64,000 bases of DNA from Gemmatimonadaceae bacterium (GCA_019752115.1 JAIEMN010000032.1:62001-126000), one strand, 5' to 3'; positions 34,975-44,348 are shown, counted from the stretch's first letter. Translations and numbers: made by a program. Notes: generated from the letters alone by a model not told the origin.

Positions 34975-35979
34975 ATGATCACCTTCCACGTCTCCCGCGC
35001 CTCCCGCCGCCGCCCGATCGCCGCGGCGTGTACCCTCCTTACGGCGACCCTGCTCCTCGGGGCGCTCCCGGCCCACGCGCAGGTCAACCGCGACCCCGAG
35101 CGTGCCCGCTTCGTCACCGACGACATCACGCACTTCTGGGCAGCCTTCGACGCCCGAGGCGCGCTGGGGACGGCGGCGGCCATGGATTCGCTGTACTTCG
35201 CCCCTGCCACCGCCGGCCTGCAGGACTTCCGGCGCCTGCGGCTCCAGGACCCGGCGATCTTCGCGCGCACGGTGGATGCCGCGTCGCGCTACTACGCCTC
35301 CACCCGCGAAAGCACGCTGCGCATTGCGGGCTTCGAGCCACAGCTCCGTCAGGTCCTCCGCACGCTCGCCGCGCAGCTGCCCGACGCCGTGTTTCCGGAC
35401 GTGTACTTCGTGATGTGGCGTCTCAGCACCGGTGGCACCACCGGCCCCGCGGGGCTGCTGATCGGCGCCGAGATGTACGGGCGCACTGCCGACAGCCTGC
35501 TCGGGAAGCCACTCAACGACTGGCATCGCGCCGTGCTGCGCCGGGTGGACGACCTGCCGGGGATCGTGTCGCATGAGCTGGTGCACTACCAGCAGCGACC
35601 GGATGGGCCGACGCTGCTCGAGAAGGCCTTGCGCGAAGGCATCGCCGATTTCGTCGGCGAGCGGATCAGCGGCATGAACATCAATGCGCCGGCCGTCGCG
35701 TGGGCGACCTCGCACGAAGCCGAGCTGTGGGCGGAATTCCAGGGGGCCATGCTCGGCACGGACTACTCACGCTGGCTCTTCAACGGCAGCAGCAGCATCG
35801 ATCGGCCGGCCGATCTCGGCTACGTGATGGGGTATCGCATCGCGCAGGCGTGGTTCGCACGGCATGGCGGCGAGCGGGGCGCGCTGCGGCGCATGCTGAA
35901 CGTGGAGGGGCTCGCGTCGGCGCAGCGATTCCTTGCCGAGAGCGGGTATGCGCCCGGGGGCGGCCCACGCCCGCCCTGA
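34975..35979 (+). CDS. Secreted predicted zinc protease (HELVH motif)
   Basis: 334 residues with a signal peptide ending near ALPAHAQ. H200-E201-L-V-H204 is a zinc-binding motif, and E221 in ALREGIADFVGE is a candidate third ligand. This pattern resembles predicted Zn-dependent proteases of the DUF2268 type. No transmembrane segment is present after the signal. It is divergent from the ABC-F gene and lies 34 bases before the AraC gene on the same strand. Confidence 0.75.
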   Translation: MITFHVSRASRRRPIAAACTLLTATLLLGALPAHAQVNRDPERARFVTDDITHFWAAFDARGALGTAAAMDSLYFAPATAGLQDFRRLRLQDPAIFARTVDAASRYYASTRESTLRIAGFEPQLRQVLRTLAAQLPDAVFPDVYFVMWRLSTGGTTGPAGLLIGAEMYGRTADSLLGKPLNDWHRAVLRRVDDLPGIVSHELVHYQQRPDGPTLLEKALREGIADFVGERISGMNINAPAVAWATSHEAELWAEFQGAMLGTDYSRWLFNGSSSIDRPADLGYVMGYRIAQAWFARHGGERGALRRMLNVEGLASAQRFLAESGYAPGGGPRPP

Positions 35980-36013
35980 CCAACGGTGCCACCCGCATGC
36001 AAGTTGAGAGCAC

Positions 36014-37210
36014 ATGCTCTCCTTCGGCACGCTCAGCTTTCTGCTCACCCTCGGCGCCCTGAACGGACTGGGCGTCGCAGTGCTGTTGCTGAATACGCGC
36101 GGCAACCGCGTGGCGAATCGCTTTCTGGCGGCGTTGCTGTTCGTGCTGGCGATGCGCCTGGTGCCGTACATCATCGGCTATGCCGGTGCGTACGACCGGT
36201 GGCCCTGGCTGTCGTTTGCCCCGTTCGACATGCCCCTGGCGATCGGGCCGCTGCTGTTCCTGTACGTCGCGCGCCTGACGAGCGGAGAGATGCCCCGCCG
36301 CTGGTGGCTGCATCTACTACCAGCCGCGACGCATTTCACGGTCTACTTCGCGTTGTTCGCGTTTGTCTCGCTGGAAACGCGTCACGCCCTGGTGGGCCGC
36401 TGGATCGATCCAGTCGTGGCGCCGGCCATCACCGCCGGTGCGTTGGGGGGCCTCGCGTGGTATGGGTGGCTCGCGCTGGGCCGGTTGCGCCAGTACCAGC
36501 AGTGGCTCGACGACCATCTCTCGAACCGCGAGGAATACCGGCTCACGTGGCTGCGCGTGTTGCTCACGGTGATGGCGCTGCTGGCGGTGGTATGGGGTGG
36601 CTATGCCATCACCGATGCGCTGATCCACCCGCTCAGCTATTTCGACGAATTCCCCTTCTACCTCGCGCAGTCGGCGGCCGCGTGGGTGCTCGGCCTGCTC
36701 GCGTGGCGCGCGGCCGCGCTCCGCTACCCGACGCCGGCGGATCTGGCCGCGGAGACCACCACACCATCGCCGGCCACCGTACCGACCGATTCGGCGGACT
36801 CGGCCGTACGCGCGCGCGGGCAGGACTGGCCGGCGCTCGGCGCCGAGTATCTGGCCGCCTTGCGAAGGCATGAGTGGTGGCGGGATCCGCAGCTGACGCT
36901 CGACAAGCTGGCCCAGCAGCTCGCGACGAACAGCTCCTATGTGTCGAAGGCCCTCAATCAGGGGCTCGGTCAGGGGTTCAATGAATGCGTGAACCGGTTG
37001 CGGGTGGAGGCGGTGGCCGCCGATCTGCGCGCGGGCAGCGCCCTCGATCTCGTGCAGATCGGGTTCGACAACGGCTTCAACTCCAAAGCCTCGTTCCAGC
37101 GCGCGTTCGTGCTGTACATGGGGCAGACGCCCAGCGCCTACCGTGACGCGGTCCGGAAAGGACAGGTCTCACCCGTCGGCTCGCCGGCTGAGACGTCTCA
37201 AAATCCGTGA
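36014..37210 (+). CDS. Membrane-bound AraC-family regulator
   Basis: 398 residues. The N-terminal 230 residues have about seven transmembrane helices. The C-terminal 110 residues carry an AraC-type double helix-turn-helix: LTLDKLAQQLATNSSYVSKA in the first, and VQIGFDNGFNSKASFQRAF with the family ending GQTPSAYR in the second. A membrane sensor joined directly to a DNA-binding domain suggests it responds to an envelope or external signal. Its target is not visible, but the neighbouring secreted peptidases are candidates. Confidence 0.88.
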   Translation: MLSFGTLSFLLTLGALNGLGVAVLLLNTRGNRVANRFLAALLFVLAMRLVPYIIGYAGAYDRWPWLSFAPFDMPLAIGPLLFLYVARLTSGEMPRRWWLHLLPAATHFTVYFALFAFVSLETRHALVGRWIDPVVAPAITAGALGGLAWYGWLALGRLRQYQQWLDDHLSNREEYRLTWLRVLLTVMALLAVVWGGYAITDALIHPLSYFDEFPFYLAQSAAAWVLGLLAWRAAALRYPTPADLAAETTTPSPATVPTDSADSAVRARGQDWPALGAEYLAALRRHEWWRDPQLTLDKLAQQLATNSSYVSKALNQGLGQGFNECVNRLRVEAVAADLRAGSALDLVQIGFDNGFNSKASFQRAFVLYMGQTPSAYRDAVRKGQVSPVGSPAETSQNP

Positions 37211-37291
37211 AGTCGTTGTCGCGCCAACGATTGCGACCTGGCGGGGGGCCGCGATGGGTAGGGTTGGCCGTCCACCTTCACGGAGCCTGCC

Positions 37292-38833
37292 TTGCCCGCT
37301 GTCCACTTCGCTCGCCGCCGACTCGCCCTGATTCCCTCGGCGATCACCATCCTGTCGCTCGCGGCGTCGCCCGTGCTCGCCTCGCCCCCCGTCGTGCCGC
37401 CGGCCGCCATCACGGCGGACTCCACGGCGGCGCTGCGCAACACCCTGATCCCGTCGGCCGCGCTCCAGGGGGATCTCGCCCAGCTCGATGCGGCCTTTCG
37501 GCGGCTCCACCCGGCGCTCTTCCGGTATCACACGGAGGCCAGCTGGACGCGCGCGTTGGACTCGGTGCAACGCTGGGCGTCGGTCCCGCGGTCGCGCGGT
37601 GAGACGTTCGTCGCCTTCTCGCGGCTGGTCGCGTCGCTCCGCTGCGGGCACACCTACCTGAGTTTCTGGAATCAGCCCCGCGCGGTGCATCAGTGGCTCA
37701 CGGATGGCGCCGACAAGCTGCCCTTCGAGTACGATCTGGTTGCGGGCGACCAGTGGGTCGTGAACCGCTCGGCGACGTTTCTGGCCGGTGACTCCCTCGC
37801 GATTCTCCCCGGCGATACCATCGTGGCCGTGAATGGCGTCGCCGTGCCGGCGCTCGTGCGCGAACTGCTGCCGCTGATTCGCGCCGACGGGGACAACGAT
37901 GGGAAGCGCCGCGCCCTTCTCGATTTCCGGCATCGCAAGGAATTCGAAGCGATCGACGTGTTTCTCCCGTTGCTGCATCCGCCGGTCAACGGACAGTACG
38001 CCATCACGCTCCGGCGTGGGCGTGAGACGCGTGTCGTGCAGGTGGCCTCGATGCCGGCGGCGGTGCGACGCGTGCAGGCCGTTCCCGTCGTGATGGCAAA
38101 GCCGATGCACGAGGTCACGCGCCTGCCGGGGCGTGCGGCCCTGCTCCGCGTGGATGCGTTCGACTACGGTCGCGATGCCGACAAGTGGGAACCCTTTGTG
38201 AAGGCCACGTTTCGCGTGCTGCGACGCGACACCGTGCAGACGCTGATCGTGGACCTGCGCGAGAACGAGGGTGGCTCCGATGAAGGCGCCGAATTCCTGC
38301 TGCGCCACCTCATTCGGACGCCATTGACGCTGCCGCCGCTGCAGCTGCTCGTGGCCTACGACACCGTGCCGGCCGCGCTCCGCCCGCTGCTCAGCACGTG
38401 GGACCGCAGCTTCTACGACCGGCGCGGACACGTCACCGCGCGCGGCGACGGGCGCTTCACACTCGACGAATCGGCTGCGTGGCCGCAGCGGATTCCGGTC
38501 GCGCCGGATGCGTTCACGGGTCGCGTGATTGTGTTGACCAGCTATGTGAACAGCTCCGCGTCGCACATCGTGCTGCGTCTGCTCGCGCGGCAGCCGGGCG
38601 TGACGCTGGTGGGCGATACCACCGGCGGCAGTTTGCGGGCGCACACCGGCGGCAACCTGTTCTTCGCCACCTTTCCCGGCACCGGCTTCGAGGTCGATCT
38701 CCCGCTCATCGCCTACGAGTGGGGCGTGAACAATCCCACCGGTGGGGTGGCACCGGACATTGCCGTGCCGGCACGCGAGGCGCTCGATCGGGCGCGGCGG
38801 CTCATCGCCGAGCCTGCGCGTACGTCCCGGTAG
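37292..38833 (+). CDS. S41-family (C-terminal processing) peptidase
   Basis: 513 residues with a signal peptide (ITILSLAASPVLASP). A PDZ-like region is suggested by LAILPGDTIVAVNGV. The S41 core shows TLIVDLRENEGGSDEGAEFL, the catalytic Ser region VNSSASHIVLRLLA and LVGDTTGGSL. It cleaves proteins in the envelope. It appears to start at TTG 37292, because no ATG or GTG is placed before the signal peptide; ACGGAG upstream supports this. Confidence 0.82.
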   Translation: MPAVHFARRRLALIPSAITILSLAASPVLASPPVVPPAAITADSTAALRNTLIPSAALQGDLAQLDAAFRRLHPALFRYHTEASWTRALDSVQRWASVPRSRGETFVAFSRLVASLRCGHTYLSFWNQPRAVHQWLTDGADKLPFEYDLVAGDQWVVNRSATFLAGDSLAILPGDTIVAVNGVAVPALVRELLPLIRADGDNDGKRRALLDFRHRKEFEAIDVFLPLLHPPVNGQYAITLRRGRETRVVQVASMPAAVRRVQAVPVVMAKPMHEVTRLPGRAALLRVDAFDYGRDADKWEPFVKATFRVLRRDTVQTLIVDLRENEGGSDEGAEFLLRHLIRTPLTLPPLQLLVAYDTVPAALRPLLSTWDRSFYDRRGHVTARGDGRFTLDESAAWPQRIPVAPDAFTGRVIVLTSYVNSSASHIVLRLLARQPGVTLVGDTTGGSLRAHTGGNLFFATFPGTGFEVDLPLIAYEWGVNNPTGGVAPDIAVPAREALDRARRLIAEPARTSR

Positions 38834-38848
38834 GCCCGTTGCCCGACG

Positions 38849-38873
38849 CGCGTCGCCTCTCTCGGGCGACGCG
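38849..38873. terminator. Bidirectional hairpin between convergent peptidase genes
   Basis: A 9-base stem (CGCGTCGCC / GGCGACGCG) with a 7-base loop lies between the S41 gene and the M14 gene, which converge here. Confidence 0.55.
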
Positions 38874-38897
38874 CCCGTCGCGCTTCTTGGCCTGAGT

Positions 38898-40715
38898 TTA
38901 GTTCCCCACCGGATTCATCGACCGCAACACCGGGTAGTACGCCGGCGCCGGCGTGAGTCCGAGGACCGGGTCCAGAATGTTCCACCACATGAACCCATCG
39001 TCGGAGCGCGGATCCATGAGGATGAACAGCAGGCGCGCCAGCGGCTGATCCATCGGGACCACGACCGAGCCGGCCGGGAGCGTCTGCGAGGTGGTCTCCC
39101 ACGCCCCGGTGAGCGTGCGCGCCTTGTGCGTACCCTGATACTCTCGCGTTACGATCACATTCGTGGCGATCTTGAAGCGCTCGCCGATGAATGCCGTTTC
39201 CCTGGTGGTCACCGTGTAGCGAATGCCGTGCGCTTCGAGGCGATCGATCACGCTGGCGATCATGCGCTGCGTCGGGGTGCCGCCCGGACCGCGCCCGCCG
39301 AAGCCACCGGGGACGATCTGCCCGGGCACGCCGCCACGGCCGCCACCGCCCGCGCCGCCCGCACCGGGTGCTGCCGGCGCCGGAGCGCTGGGCGCCGCGT
39401 CGGCGGAATTCGGGATGACCCACACCCGCGGCGCGAGGCTCGTTTCGGTGGGTTCGGTGGTGCCGTAGAACGGCAGCATCTCCGAGGTGACCTCCGTGTT
39501 GCCGTCGGGGCGCAGGCGATACGGCCGATCGGGCACGTATGGATTGCGCACGCTGATCGTCGGCGCAAACACAATACGCTTGAGGTCGGGCGCCTTCACC
39601 AGCACCTGCCGCACCGCAAGCTGCTGCCCGATGACCGATTCCGCATTGGCCGCGGCCACGACGCTCTGCACCTTGGCGCTGTTGGCGTTCACGAAGCCGA
39701 GCGTTTCCTCGAGGAACCAGTACGTCTCGAAGATGCGCTGCTTGAAGCTCGCGTACGAGTACGTCTCCGAGAGCAGTCCCAGGATGTTGCGCACGCCAAA
39801 GAGCGTGGAGGTGTAGCGCGGCCGCGCGAGATCGGCGTCGGAACGCCACGCGCGATCGGCGCCGGTGCCTGAGACGCCACCGTAGTACCACCAGTCGGAG
39901 CCGTGCTTGGCCTTGATGGTCTTGGTGACCTCCGGCAGCATGACCTCGCGCAGCAGGCTCATCTCCCCCTTGGCGTTGTTGGGGTTGAGCGAGGTTTCGT
40001 ACGTCATGTTGAAGCCGCTGTTGCTGCTGCCGTCGGTCGTGTGCAGGTCCATCGCCACATGCGGCGCGTACTGCGTCAGCAGGCGCACCATCGAGCGCGC
40101 TTCGGCGGTCTCCAGCTTGGTGCCGTCACGATTGAGGTCGAGCCCCTGCGCGTTCTCGCGCGTCCCCATGCCACCCACGGGACCGGCCTGGCTGCCGCGG
40201 TTGGTCACGTTCACGCGCTCATTGCCATCGGCGTTGTAGATGGGGTTGATGAGCAGCACCATGTTCTTGAACCACGCGTTACGTTCCCCCTTGGCGATGG
40301 AGCGCAACAGCCAGAGCACCGCCTCCTTCCCCTCCACTTCGCCGGCGTGGATGTTGCCCTGGATGTAGACGCGGGTCTTCTTGGTCGCGAGCACCTGCTC
40401 CGGGCTGGTGCCGGGCGCGCCAATCACGGCGAGCGGCATGGGGCGCCCTTCGTAGGTGTAGCCGTAGGTCGTGAGGTGAATGGCCGGATTGAGCGCGGCC
40501 ATCTGCTTCATGTACGCGATGACGTCGTCGTAACGGCTGGTTTCGGCGTAGTCGGTGCGCTCGGGGCGCGTGAGGTACGCGCCGGCGGTGCCGGCTGACT
40601 TGGGTGCCTGGGCGGCAAGTGAGCGACCACCGAGCAGCGCGGCCACGGTGGAAAGCGCCAACAGGGCACGCCGACGGCGTGCGACTCCCTTCTGCGACAT
40701 CAACGACGGGGTCAT
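38898..40715 (-). CDS. Secreted M14-family zinc carboxypeptidase
   Basis: 605 residues with an N-terminal export signal (RRRRALLALSTVAALLGG). The zinc site has H123-A-G-E126 and a later His in AMDLHTTDGS. YGYTYEGRPMPLAVIG is the usual family lead-in. A C-terminal region of about 170 residues follows the catalytic domain. It trims C-terminal residues or processes peptides. Its ATG overlaps the stop of the upstream gene by four bases (ATGA), so the two are translationally coupled. Confidence 0.9.
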   Translation of the reverse strand: MTPSLMSQKGVARRRRALLALSTVAALLGGRSLAAQAPKSAGTAGAYLTRPERTDYAETSRYDDVIAYMKQMAALNPAIHLTTYGYTYEGRPMPLAVIGAPGTSPEQVLATKKTRVYIQGNIHAGEVEGKEAVLWLLRSIAKGERNAWFKNMVLLINPIYNADGNERVNVTNRGSQAGPVGGMGTRENAQGLDLNRDGTKLETAEARSMVRLLTQYAPHVAMDLHTTDGSSNSGFNMTYETSLNPNNAKGEMSLLREVMLPEVTKTIKAKHGSDWWYYGGVSGTGADRAWRSDADLARPRYTSTLFGVRNILGLLSETYSYASFKQRIFETYWFLEETLGFVNANSAKVQSVVAAANAESVIGQQLAVRQVLVKAPDLKRIVFAPTISVRNPYVPDRPYRLRPDGNTEVTSEMLPFYGTTEPTETSLAPRVWVIPNSADAAPSAPAPAAPGAGGAGGGGRGGVPGQIVPGGFGGRGPGGTPTQRMIASVIDRLEAHGIRYTVTTRETAFIGERFKIATNVIVTREYQGTHKARTLTGAWETTSQTLPAGSVVVPMDQPLARLLFILMDPRSDDGFMWWNILDPVLGLTPAPAYYPVLRSMNPVGN

Positions 40716-41239
40716 CGAGGAGCTCCGAGTAGGTACGACCGCAGGTCGTGCTCGTTGTGATCCTGCACGGTTCTGAGTTCACGCAGCGGGGGCGTGACGC
40801 CGCCGCGGGCGTAGATGCTGATGGCGATGTTGGTCTTGCCGCGAGTCAGCGCCTGCGGCACCAATACGTCCACGGTACGGGGAGTGGCCGCTGGCGCGAG
40901 CTCCGGCGTGGCAATCACACTGTCCTCCACCACCAGCGCAAAGCGACGGGCGCCGTTCGCCGAGGGGTCGGCGGCGAAGGTGCAGGAGACGGTCACTTCG
41001 GTGTCGTCGAAGGTGGTGAGGGCGTAGCGCACCCACCCGGTCGCCTCGCGATAGGCGGTCCCACCCGCGGTATCGGCCCGCGCCTCGACCCCCACGTAGC
41101 CGTGCAGCGCCTCGCTCCGGGCGTCGCCGGCATGAACGGTATCCACGATCCGGCGGTCGCGCACCGCGCGCAGCGCGGACGACGCGACCAGCACAGCCAA
41201 CGGCAGGGAGCGCCCGAACCAGAAGGTACGGCTGATCAC
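40712..41239 (-). CDS. DUF6805-like beta-sandwich protein
   Basis: 175 residues. A hydrophobic N-terminal stretch (PLAVLVASSALRAV) may be a signal. The rest resembles the DUF6805 domain usually found attached to glycoside hydrolases such as beta-L-arabinofuranosidases: REATGWVRYALTTFDDTEVT, then RRFALVVEDSVIATPEL and LTRGKTNIAISIYARGG. Here it stands alone. It starts at GTG 41239 and overlaps the M14 carboxypeptidase start by four bases, so they are made together. Confidence 0.65.
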   Translation of the reverse strand: MISRTFWFGRSLPLAVLVASSALRAVRDRRIVDTVHAGDARSEALHGYVGVEARADTAGGTAYREATGWVRYALTTFDDTEVTVSCTFAADPSANGARRFALVVEDSVIATPELAPAATPRTVDVLVPQALTRGKTNIAISIYARGGVTPPLRELRTVQDHNEHDLRSYLLGAPR

Positions 41240-41334
41240 GACCGGGCGAACGCGGGGGGCGGTGTCATGGTGTGAGTATACGCCGCCAGCGGGGGGCGTG
41301 CTGAACGGCGCGCCGGCTGGCGCGCGCCGCCGCC

Positions 41335-41670
41335 GTGCCCCATTGTCACGAGTTTCCGAAGACGCCGGCTGGGAGGGAGGCGGAAGCCCTGAGTCCCGCC
41401 GCGTTTCTCACGTGGTGGGGGCAGGCGCAGCATCCGCACGATCTCGTGGACGGGGCCTCGCCCTGGAACGACACGATCCTGGAACGTCGGGAGGTGATCG
41501 GCAGCGTCGCGATCCTGCCGGACACCGTGGCGGTCGTCGCGCGACCAACCGAGATCGTCTGTCTCGATACGCTCGGCGTGTGCATGATCGCCGCGCTTGG
41601 CGACAATCAGGGCGGCTGGGGGTTCGATGCGTCGTGCGGGTGGCTGGGACTCGCCGATCGGTACTTCTGA
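41335..41670 (+). CDS. Hypothetical protein (111 aa), low certainty
   Basis: The frame reads as plausible protein (AAFLTWWGQAQHPHDLVDG, then IGSVAILPDTVAVVARPTEI) rather than a GC-driven shadow. It starts at GTG 41335 and ends 48 bases before a strong plus-strand terminator. No motif was recognised. Two other frames are also open here, so the call is tentative. Confidence 0.4.
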   Translation: MPHCHEFPKTPAGREAEALSPAAFLTWWGQAQHPHDLVDGASPWNDTILERREVIGSVAILPDTVAVVARPTEIVCLDTLGVCMIAALGDNQGGWGFDASCGWLGLADRYF

Positions 41671-41717
41671 GGGCCCCATGAAGGTCGGCGCAGCGCAGCG
41701 CACGTCCGCACAAACAA

Positions 41718-41753
41718 CGCGGGGCCGGTCGTTCGACCGGCCCCGCGGTTTTT
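41718..41753 (+). terminator. Strong terminator at the left edge of the accessory region
   Basis: A perfect 14-base-pair stem (CGCGGGGCCGGTCG and its complement; 41718-41747) with a very short loop, then a run of five T at 41749-41753. On the minus strand TTGTTTG follows as well, so it may act both ways. It closely resembles the hairpin at 60260. Confidence 0.8.
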
Positions 41754-42035
41754 CAGGCGACTGCCGCCGTGTGGTGGCGCAAGTGGTTTGGAGGAACGGA
41801 GCGCGCTATTTGGATGTGCGCCTTTGCTAGTGCTCGCGACCTCTCCCCTCGAGTTGCCCTTCGGTATCATCTGTAAGCTGGAGCCTTAGGTGCCGTAGTG
41901 CACAACTGCAAGCCGAACACTGGACATGGGAATTCTCTGAAGTGATGGTGGAACGGGTGAGTCGCGGGGCGCGCATCGGTCCATGCACGCGACGAGCGCC
42001 GGAGCAAGCGGATGCGCGCCGCGACTGCTGACCGA
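41754..42035. other. Intergenic stretch with reduced GC
   Basis: No convincing gene is seen. Base composition falls compared with the left arm from about 41830 on. Short open frames here are not protein-like. It could hold a junction of inserted DNA, but no duplicated target or inverted terminal repeat was identified. Confidence 0.4.
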
Positions 42036-42404
42036 CTACGCGCGGCCGGCAAGCCGCGCGGGAATCGGCTTCAGGGACCACACCGCACAGTAGAAAACGT
42101 CTGCTTGGCACTGGTCGTAGCAGACGTTCTGCACTTCGCGGATGAGGCCGTCCTTGACGGTGTAGTACAGCACCCGGTTGCTGTCGCACTTGGCACCCTT
42201 GGCTTCGCCCCAACGGCGATGTACGTCGATGGCGTGCACGTCCTCGCCCGCGAGATAGCTGATCTCCGCCTCGAAGTTGCCCTGCCGAAGCACGTCGAAG
42301 TACGCCACAACTTCATCGCGCCCGACCTTCGTCCCGGATAGCGGGTGATGGCCCGGGAGGGCCGGCTTGACCCAACCCCGATTTTGTCCCACCTTCGTGC
42401 GCAC
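42036..42404 (-). pseudogene. 5'-truncated NTF2/SnoaL-like gene
   Basis: The frame carries the C-terminal two thirds of an NTF2-like (SnoaL, ketosteroid isomerase-type) domain: GHHPLSGTKVGRDEVVAYF, then YLAGEDVHAIDVHRRWGEAK and LYYTVKDGLIREVQNVCYD. The usual first helix of about 40 residues is missing. The sequence before GHHPLSG is unrelated to the family, and no other frame supplies it. I read this as a gene cut at its 5' end near 42345, where the next plus-strand gene region begins. Confidence 0.6.
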
Positions 42405-42479
42405 CTAGCTACTGCCGCGACACTCCGTCGAGCTATGGATTTGATTTCGGCGCATTGGGTGATGTTCAATGGGGGATTT

Positions 42480-43565
42480 ATGACGCGTCATCAGACGTTA
42501 GGTGCAATCGCGATTGCTTGCACGATTTTCGGGGGCGTAGTGAGTGGATGCGCAGACACGGCTCGCATGACCGGTTCAGCTAGGGATGAGGTTCGAGAGT
42601 CGCTGGCGACCCTTCAGCCCGGCACAGCCCGACAGACCGTCTGGGAATATCAGGCGGGCGGTCGATTGGTCTTGCGGTCAGCCGTGAAGAGTATGATCGG
42701 GTCATCTCCGCAGTCGACGCCTCGCGGTCAGAGTCCACAGGCGCTCCAGGTTTCGGCTGACGACGCAGGTCGGATTCGCGCGTCCGTTGGCGGCATCGGC
42801 CTGTTGCAGGCACTCGCGCGTGGCGCAAAGAAGGGCACGCGTGTTCGACTGGAGCTTCCTGGCGCAGAGGAGCTGCTCGCATCCTCGATCGGGCGCCACG
42901 GACTGAAAGTCGCGCAGACGGTCGACGATCATGGCGTGCGATACACCACTGCGTTAGTGGAACAGGCCGGCGCCACCCGAGCGATTCGCACCGAAGTTGC
43001 TCGCCAAATTGGGACGGACTTTGTGCCGATCCGTGTGCAAACGGCCGTGCTGGACTCCACCGGTACTGCTACCGCAATTGTCGTCAGCGAGTTCTCTTGG
43101 GGGACGGGCATCTCGATGGGGACGCTTCAGTTCAAAGGACATCGCTTGGGGGCCGTGGCGGCCGACATTATCGCGTCCGTCGTACTTCCGGAAACGTTGG
43201 AGGCAGCCACACTGCGAGCCTGCGAGAGCGAGTCCACCAATCTCGATGTGAAGACGGCAGAATGGATCTTCGCACTTGGTGCTTTGGTCTCGCTTCAGCA
43301 AAGCTGCAGCTTCGCACCAGAAGTGTGCGCGTTTCTCATTGACGGAGCGAACGCGGCCGTATCGTACGCGGACTTGGAGTTGGCCGTCGCACTCAACACG
43401 TACAACAACTGCATGAACAGGATTCGGATGCAGCCAATGGGGTCCGTGTGGATCAACAATGAGCTCTGTACCACCTATTACATCTTCTACACGAACGACG
43501 GAGGTGACACTTGGAGATTCCGCGAAGACACCGTTTCCTGCGTCGGGAGAGATTATGAGCTTTGA
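42480..43565 (+). CDS. Lipoprotein of unknown function
   Basis: About 361 residues. The ATG at 42480 follows GGGGG with good spacing. The N-terminus has a lipobox (GGVVSGC). The middle has GTDFVPIRVQTAVLDSTGTA and a glycine-rich LQFKGHRLGAVAADI. Six cysteines in the C-terminal half (for example LQQSCSFAPEVCAFL) suggest disulfides in an exported protein. No family was recognised. Codon use appears less GC-biased than in neighbours. It overlaps the next gene by 11 bases. Confidence 0.7.
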   Translation: MTRHQTLGAIAIACTIFGGVVSGCADTARMTGSARDEVRESLATLQPGTARQTVWEYQAGGRLVLRSAVKSMIGSSPQSTPRGQSPQALQVSADDAGRIRASVGGIGLLQALARGAKKGTRVRLELPGAEELLASSIGRHGLKVAQTVDDHGVRYTTALVEQAGATRAIRTEVARQIGTDFVPIRVQTAVLDSTGTATAIVVSEFSWGTGISMGTLQFKGHRLGAVAADIIASVVLPETLEAATLRACESESTNLDVKTAEWIFALGALVSLQQSCSFAPEVCAFLIDGANAAVSYADLELAVALNTYNNCMNRIRMQPMGSVWINNELCTTYYIFYTNDGGDTWRFREDTVSCVGRDYEL

Positions 43566-43821
43566 GCCGCAAAGCGTGGGGGCACTACTCTTCGCACTGC
43601 TCGCCGCGCGCATGGCGTACCGAATTCACCGCGAGTCCGCGTGGCATTACTGGACATGGGTCTGGTGGGGACTCGCCGTCTCGTCGCTCCTCTTTGCCGG
43701 CGTGTCGTGGCTCAATCGGCCAGCCCTCACGAGTCATGCGCTCTCACTCGTGCTCGCCGTCCTCTGTGCCGGCGCACTGGCTACCGGCATTGGACGGGTG
43801 AGGAGCGGACCCACCGGGTAG
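43555..43821 (+). CDS. Small membrane protein (88 aa)
   Basis: Three hydrophobic helices: VGALLFALLAARMAY, then WTWVWWGLAVSSLLFAGVSW and ALSLVLAVLCAGALATGIG. It overlaps the lipoprotein gene by 11 bases in another frame, so it is translationally linked to it. Function unknown; a partner of the lipoprotein is possible. Confidence 0.6.
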   Translation: MSFEPQSVGALLFALLAARMAYRIHRESAWHYWTWVWWGLAVSSLLFAGVSWLNRPALTSHALSLVLAVLCAGALATGIGRVRSGPTG

Positions 43822-43858
43822 CTTCCGCTGGCGGCGGACGTCGCATTGGAGGAGGAAC

Positions 43859-43903
43859 CAGAACGCCCTCGTGTGCCGGCAATCGGCGCGCGAGGGCGTT
43901 CTG
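43859..43903 (+). terminator. Long-stem hairpin after the membrane-protein gene
   Basis: CAGAACGCCCTCG at 43859-43871 pairs perfectly with 43891-43903 (13 base pairs). The 19-base loop can fold further (TGCCGG region). It lies 38 bases past the stop. There is no U-tract. Confidence 0.6.
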
Positions 43904-44112
43904 CACAACCCTCTCAATATGAGCGGCCTCTGCGGTCACAGCTAGAGAGATTCCCGCTGTGCAACGATGCCCCGGCGCGCGTAGCGCTCGTGCGCGACCA
44001 GACGAGGCGCACCCGGCAGCGCGGTTCTTCGGCGTATGTCCGACTTGGATTGAAGTTTTCCGATCTACTGGGAAACTGACTTTCCTTCACCATGGCGACA
44101 GCACGACACGAG

Positions 44113-44142
44113 GTGAGCCCCGGAGATCTCTCCGGGGCTCAC
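44113..44142. terminator. Palindromic hairpin GTGAGCCCCGGAGA
   Basis: A perfect 14-base-pair stem around TC. It stands free of any gene by more than 250 bases on both sides. It may be a terminator left from a lost gene. Confidence 0.5.
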
Positions 44143-44326
44143 TTCGTTGCTGCGGCGCCGGCGCCGACTCTAGGCCCGCGCGACTACTCGCGCCGCTTCC
44201 GTGGCTTCTGCGCCCGCGCAGTCGCCCCGCCGTGCCCCCGGCGCGGCGCTGGTGCTGGTGCTGCCCCCGCTCCTCTACCTCGTCTATTCCGTCGGTCGAG
44301 GTGAGCCGGTTAAGGAGGTTTAGGAG

Positions 44327-44348
44327 GTTTAGGAAGGCCATCCTAAAC
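44327..44348 (-). terminator. Terminator-like inverted repeat after the transposition operon
   Basis: GTTTAGGA and TCCTAAAC form a perfect 8-base stem around AGGCCA. It follows two direct copies of AGGAGGTTT, and lies about 45 bases past the stop of the 611-residue gene on the minus strand. Confidence 0.5.
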
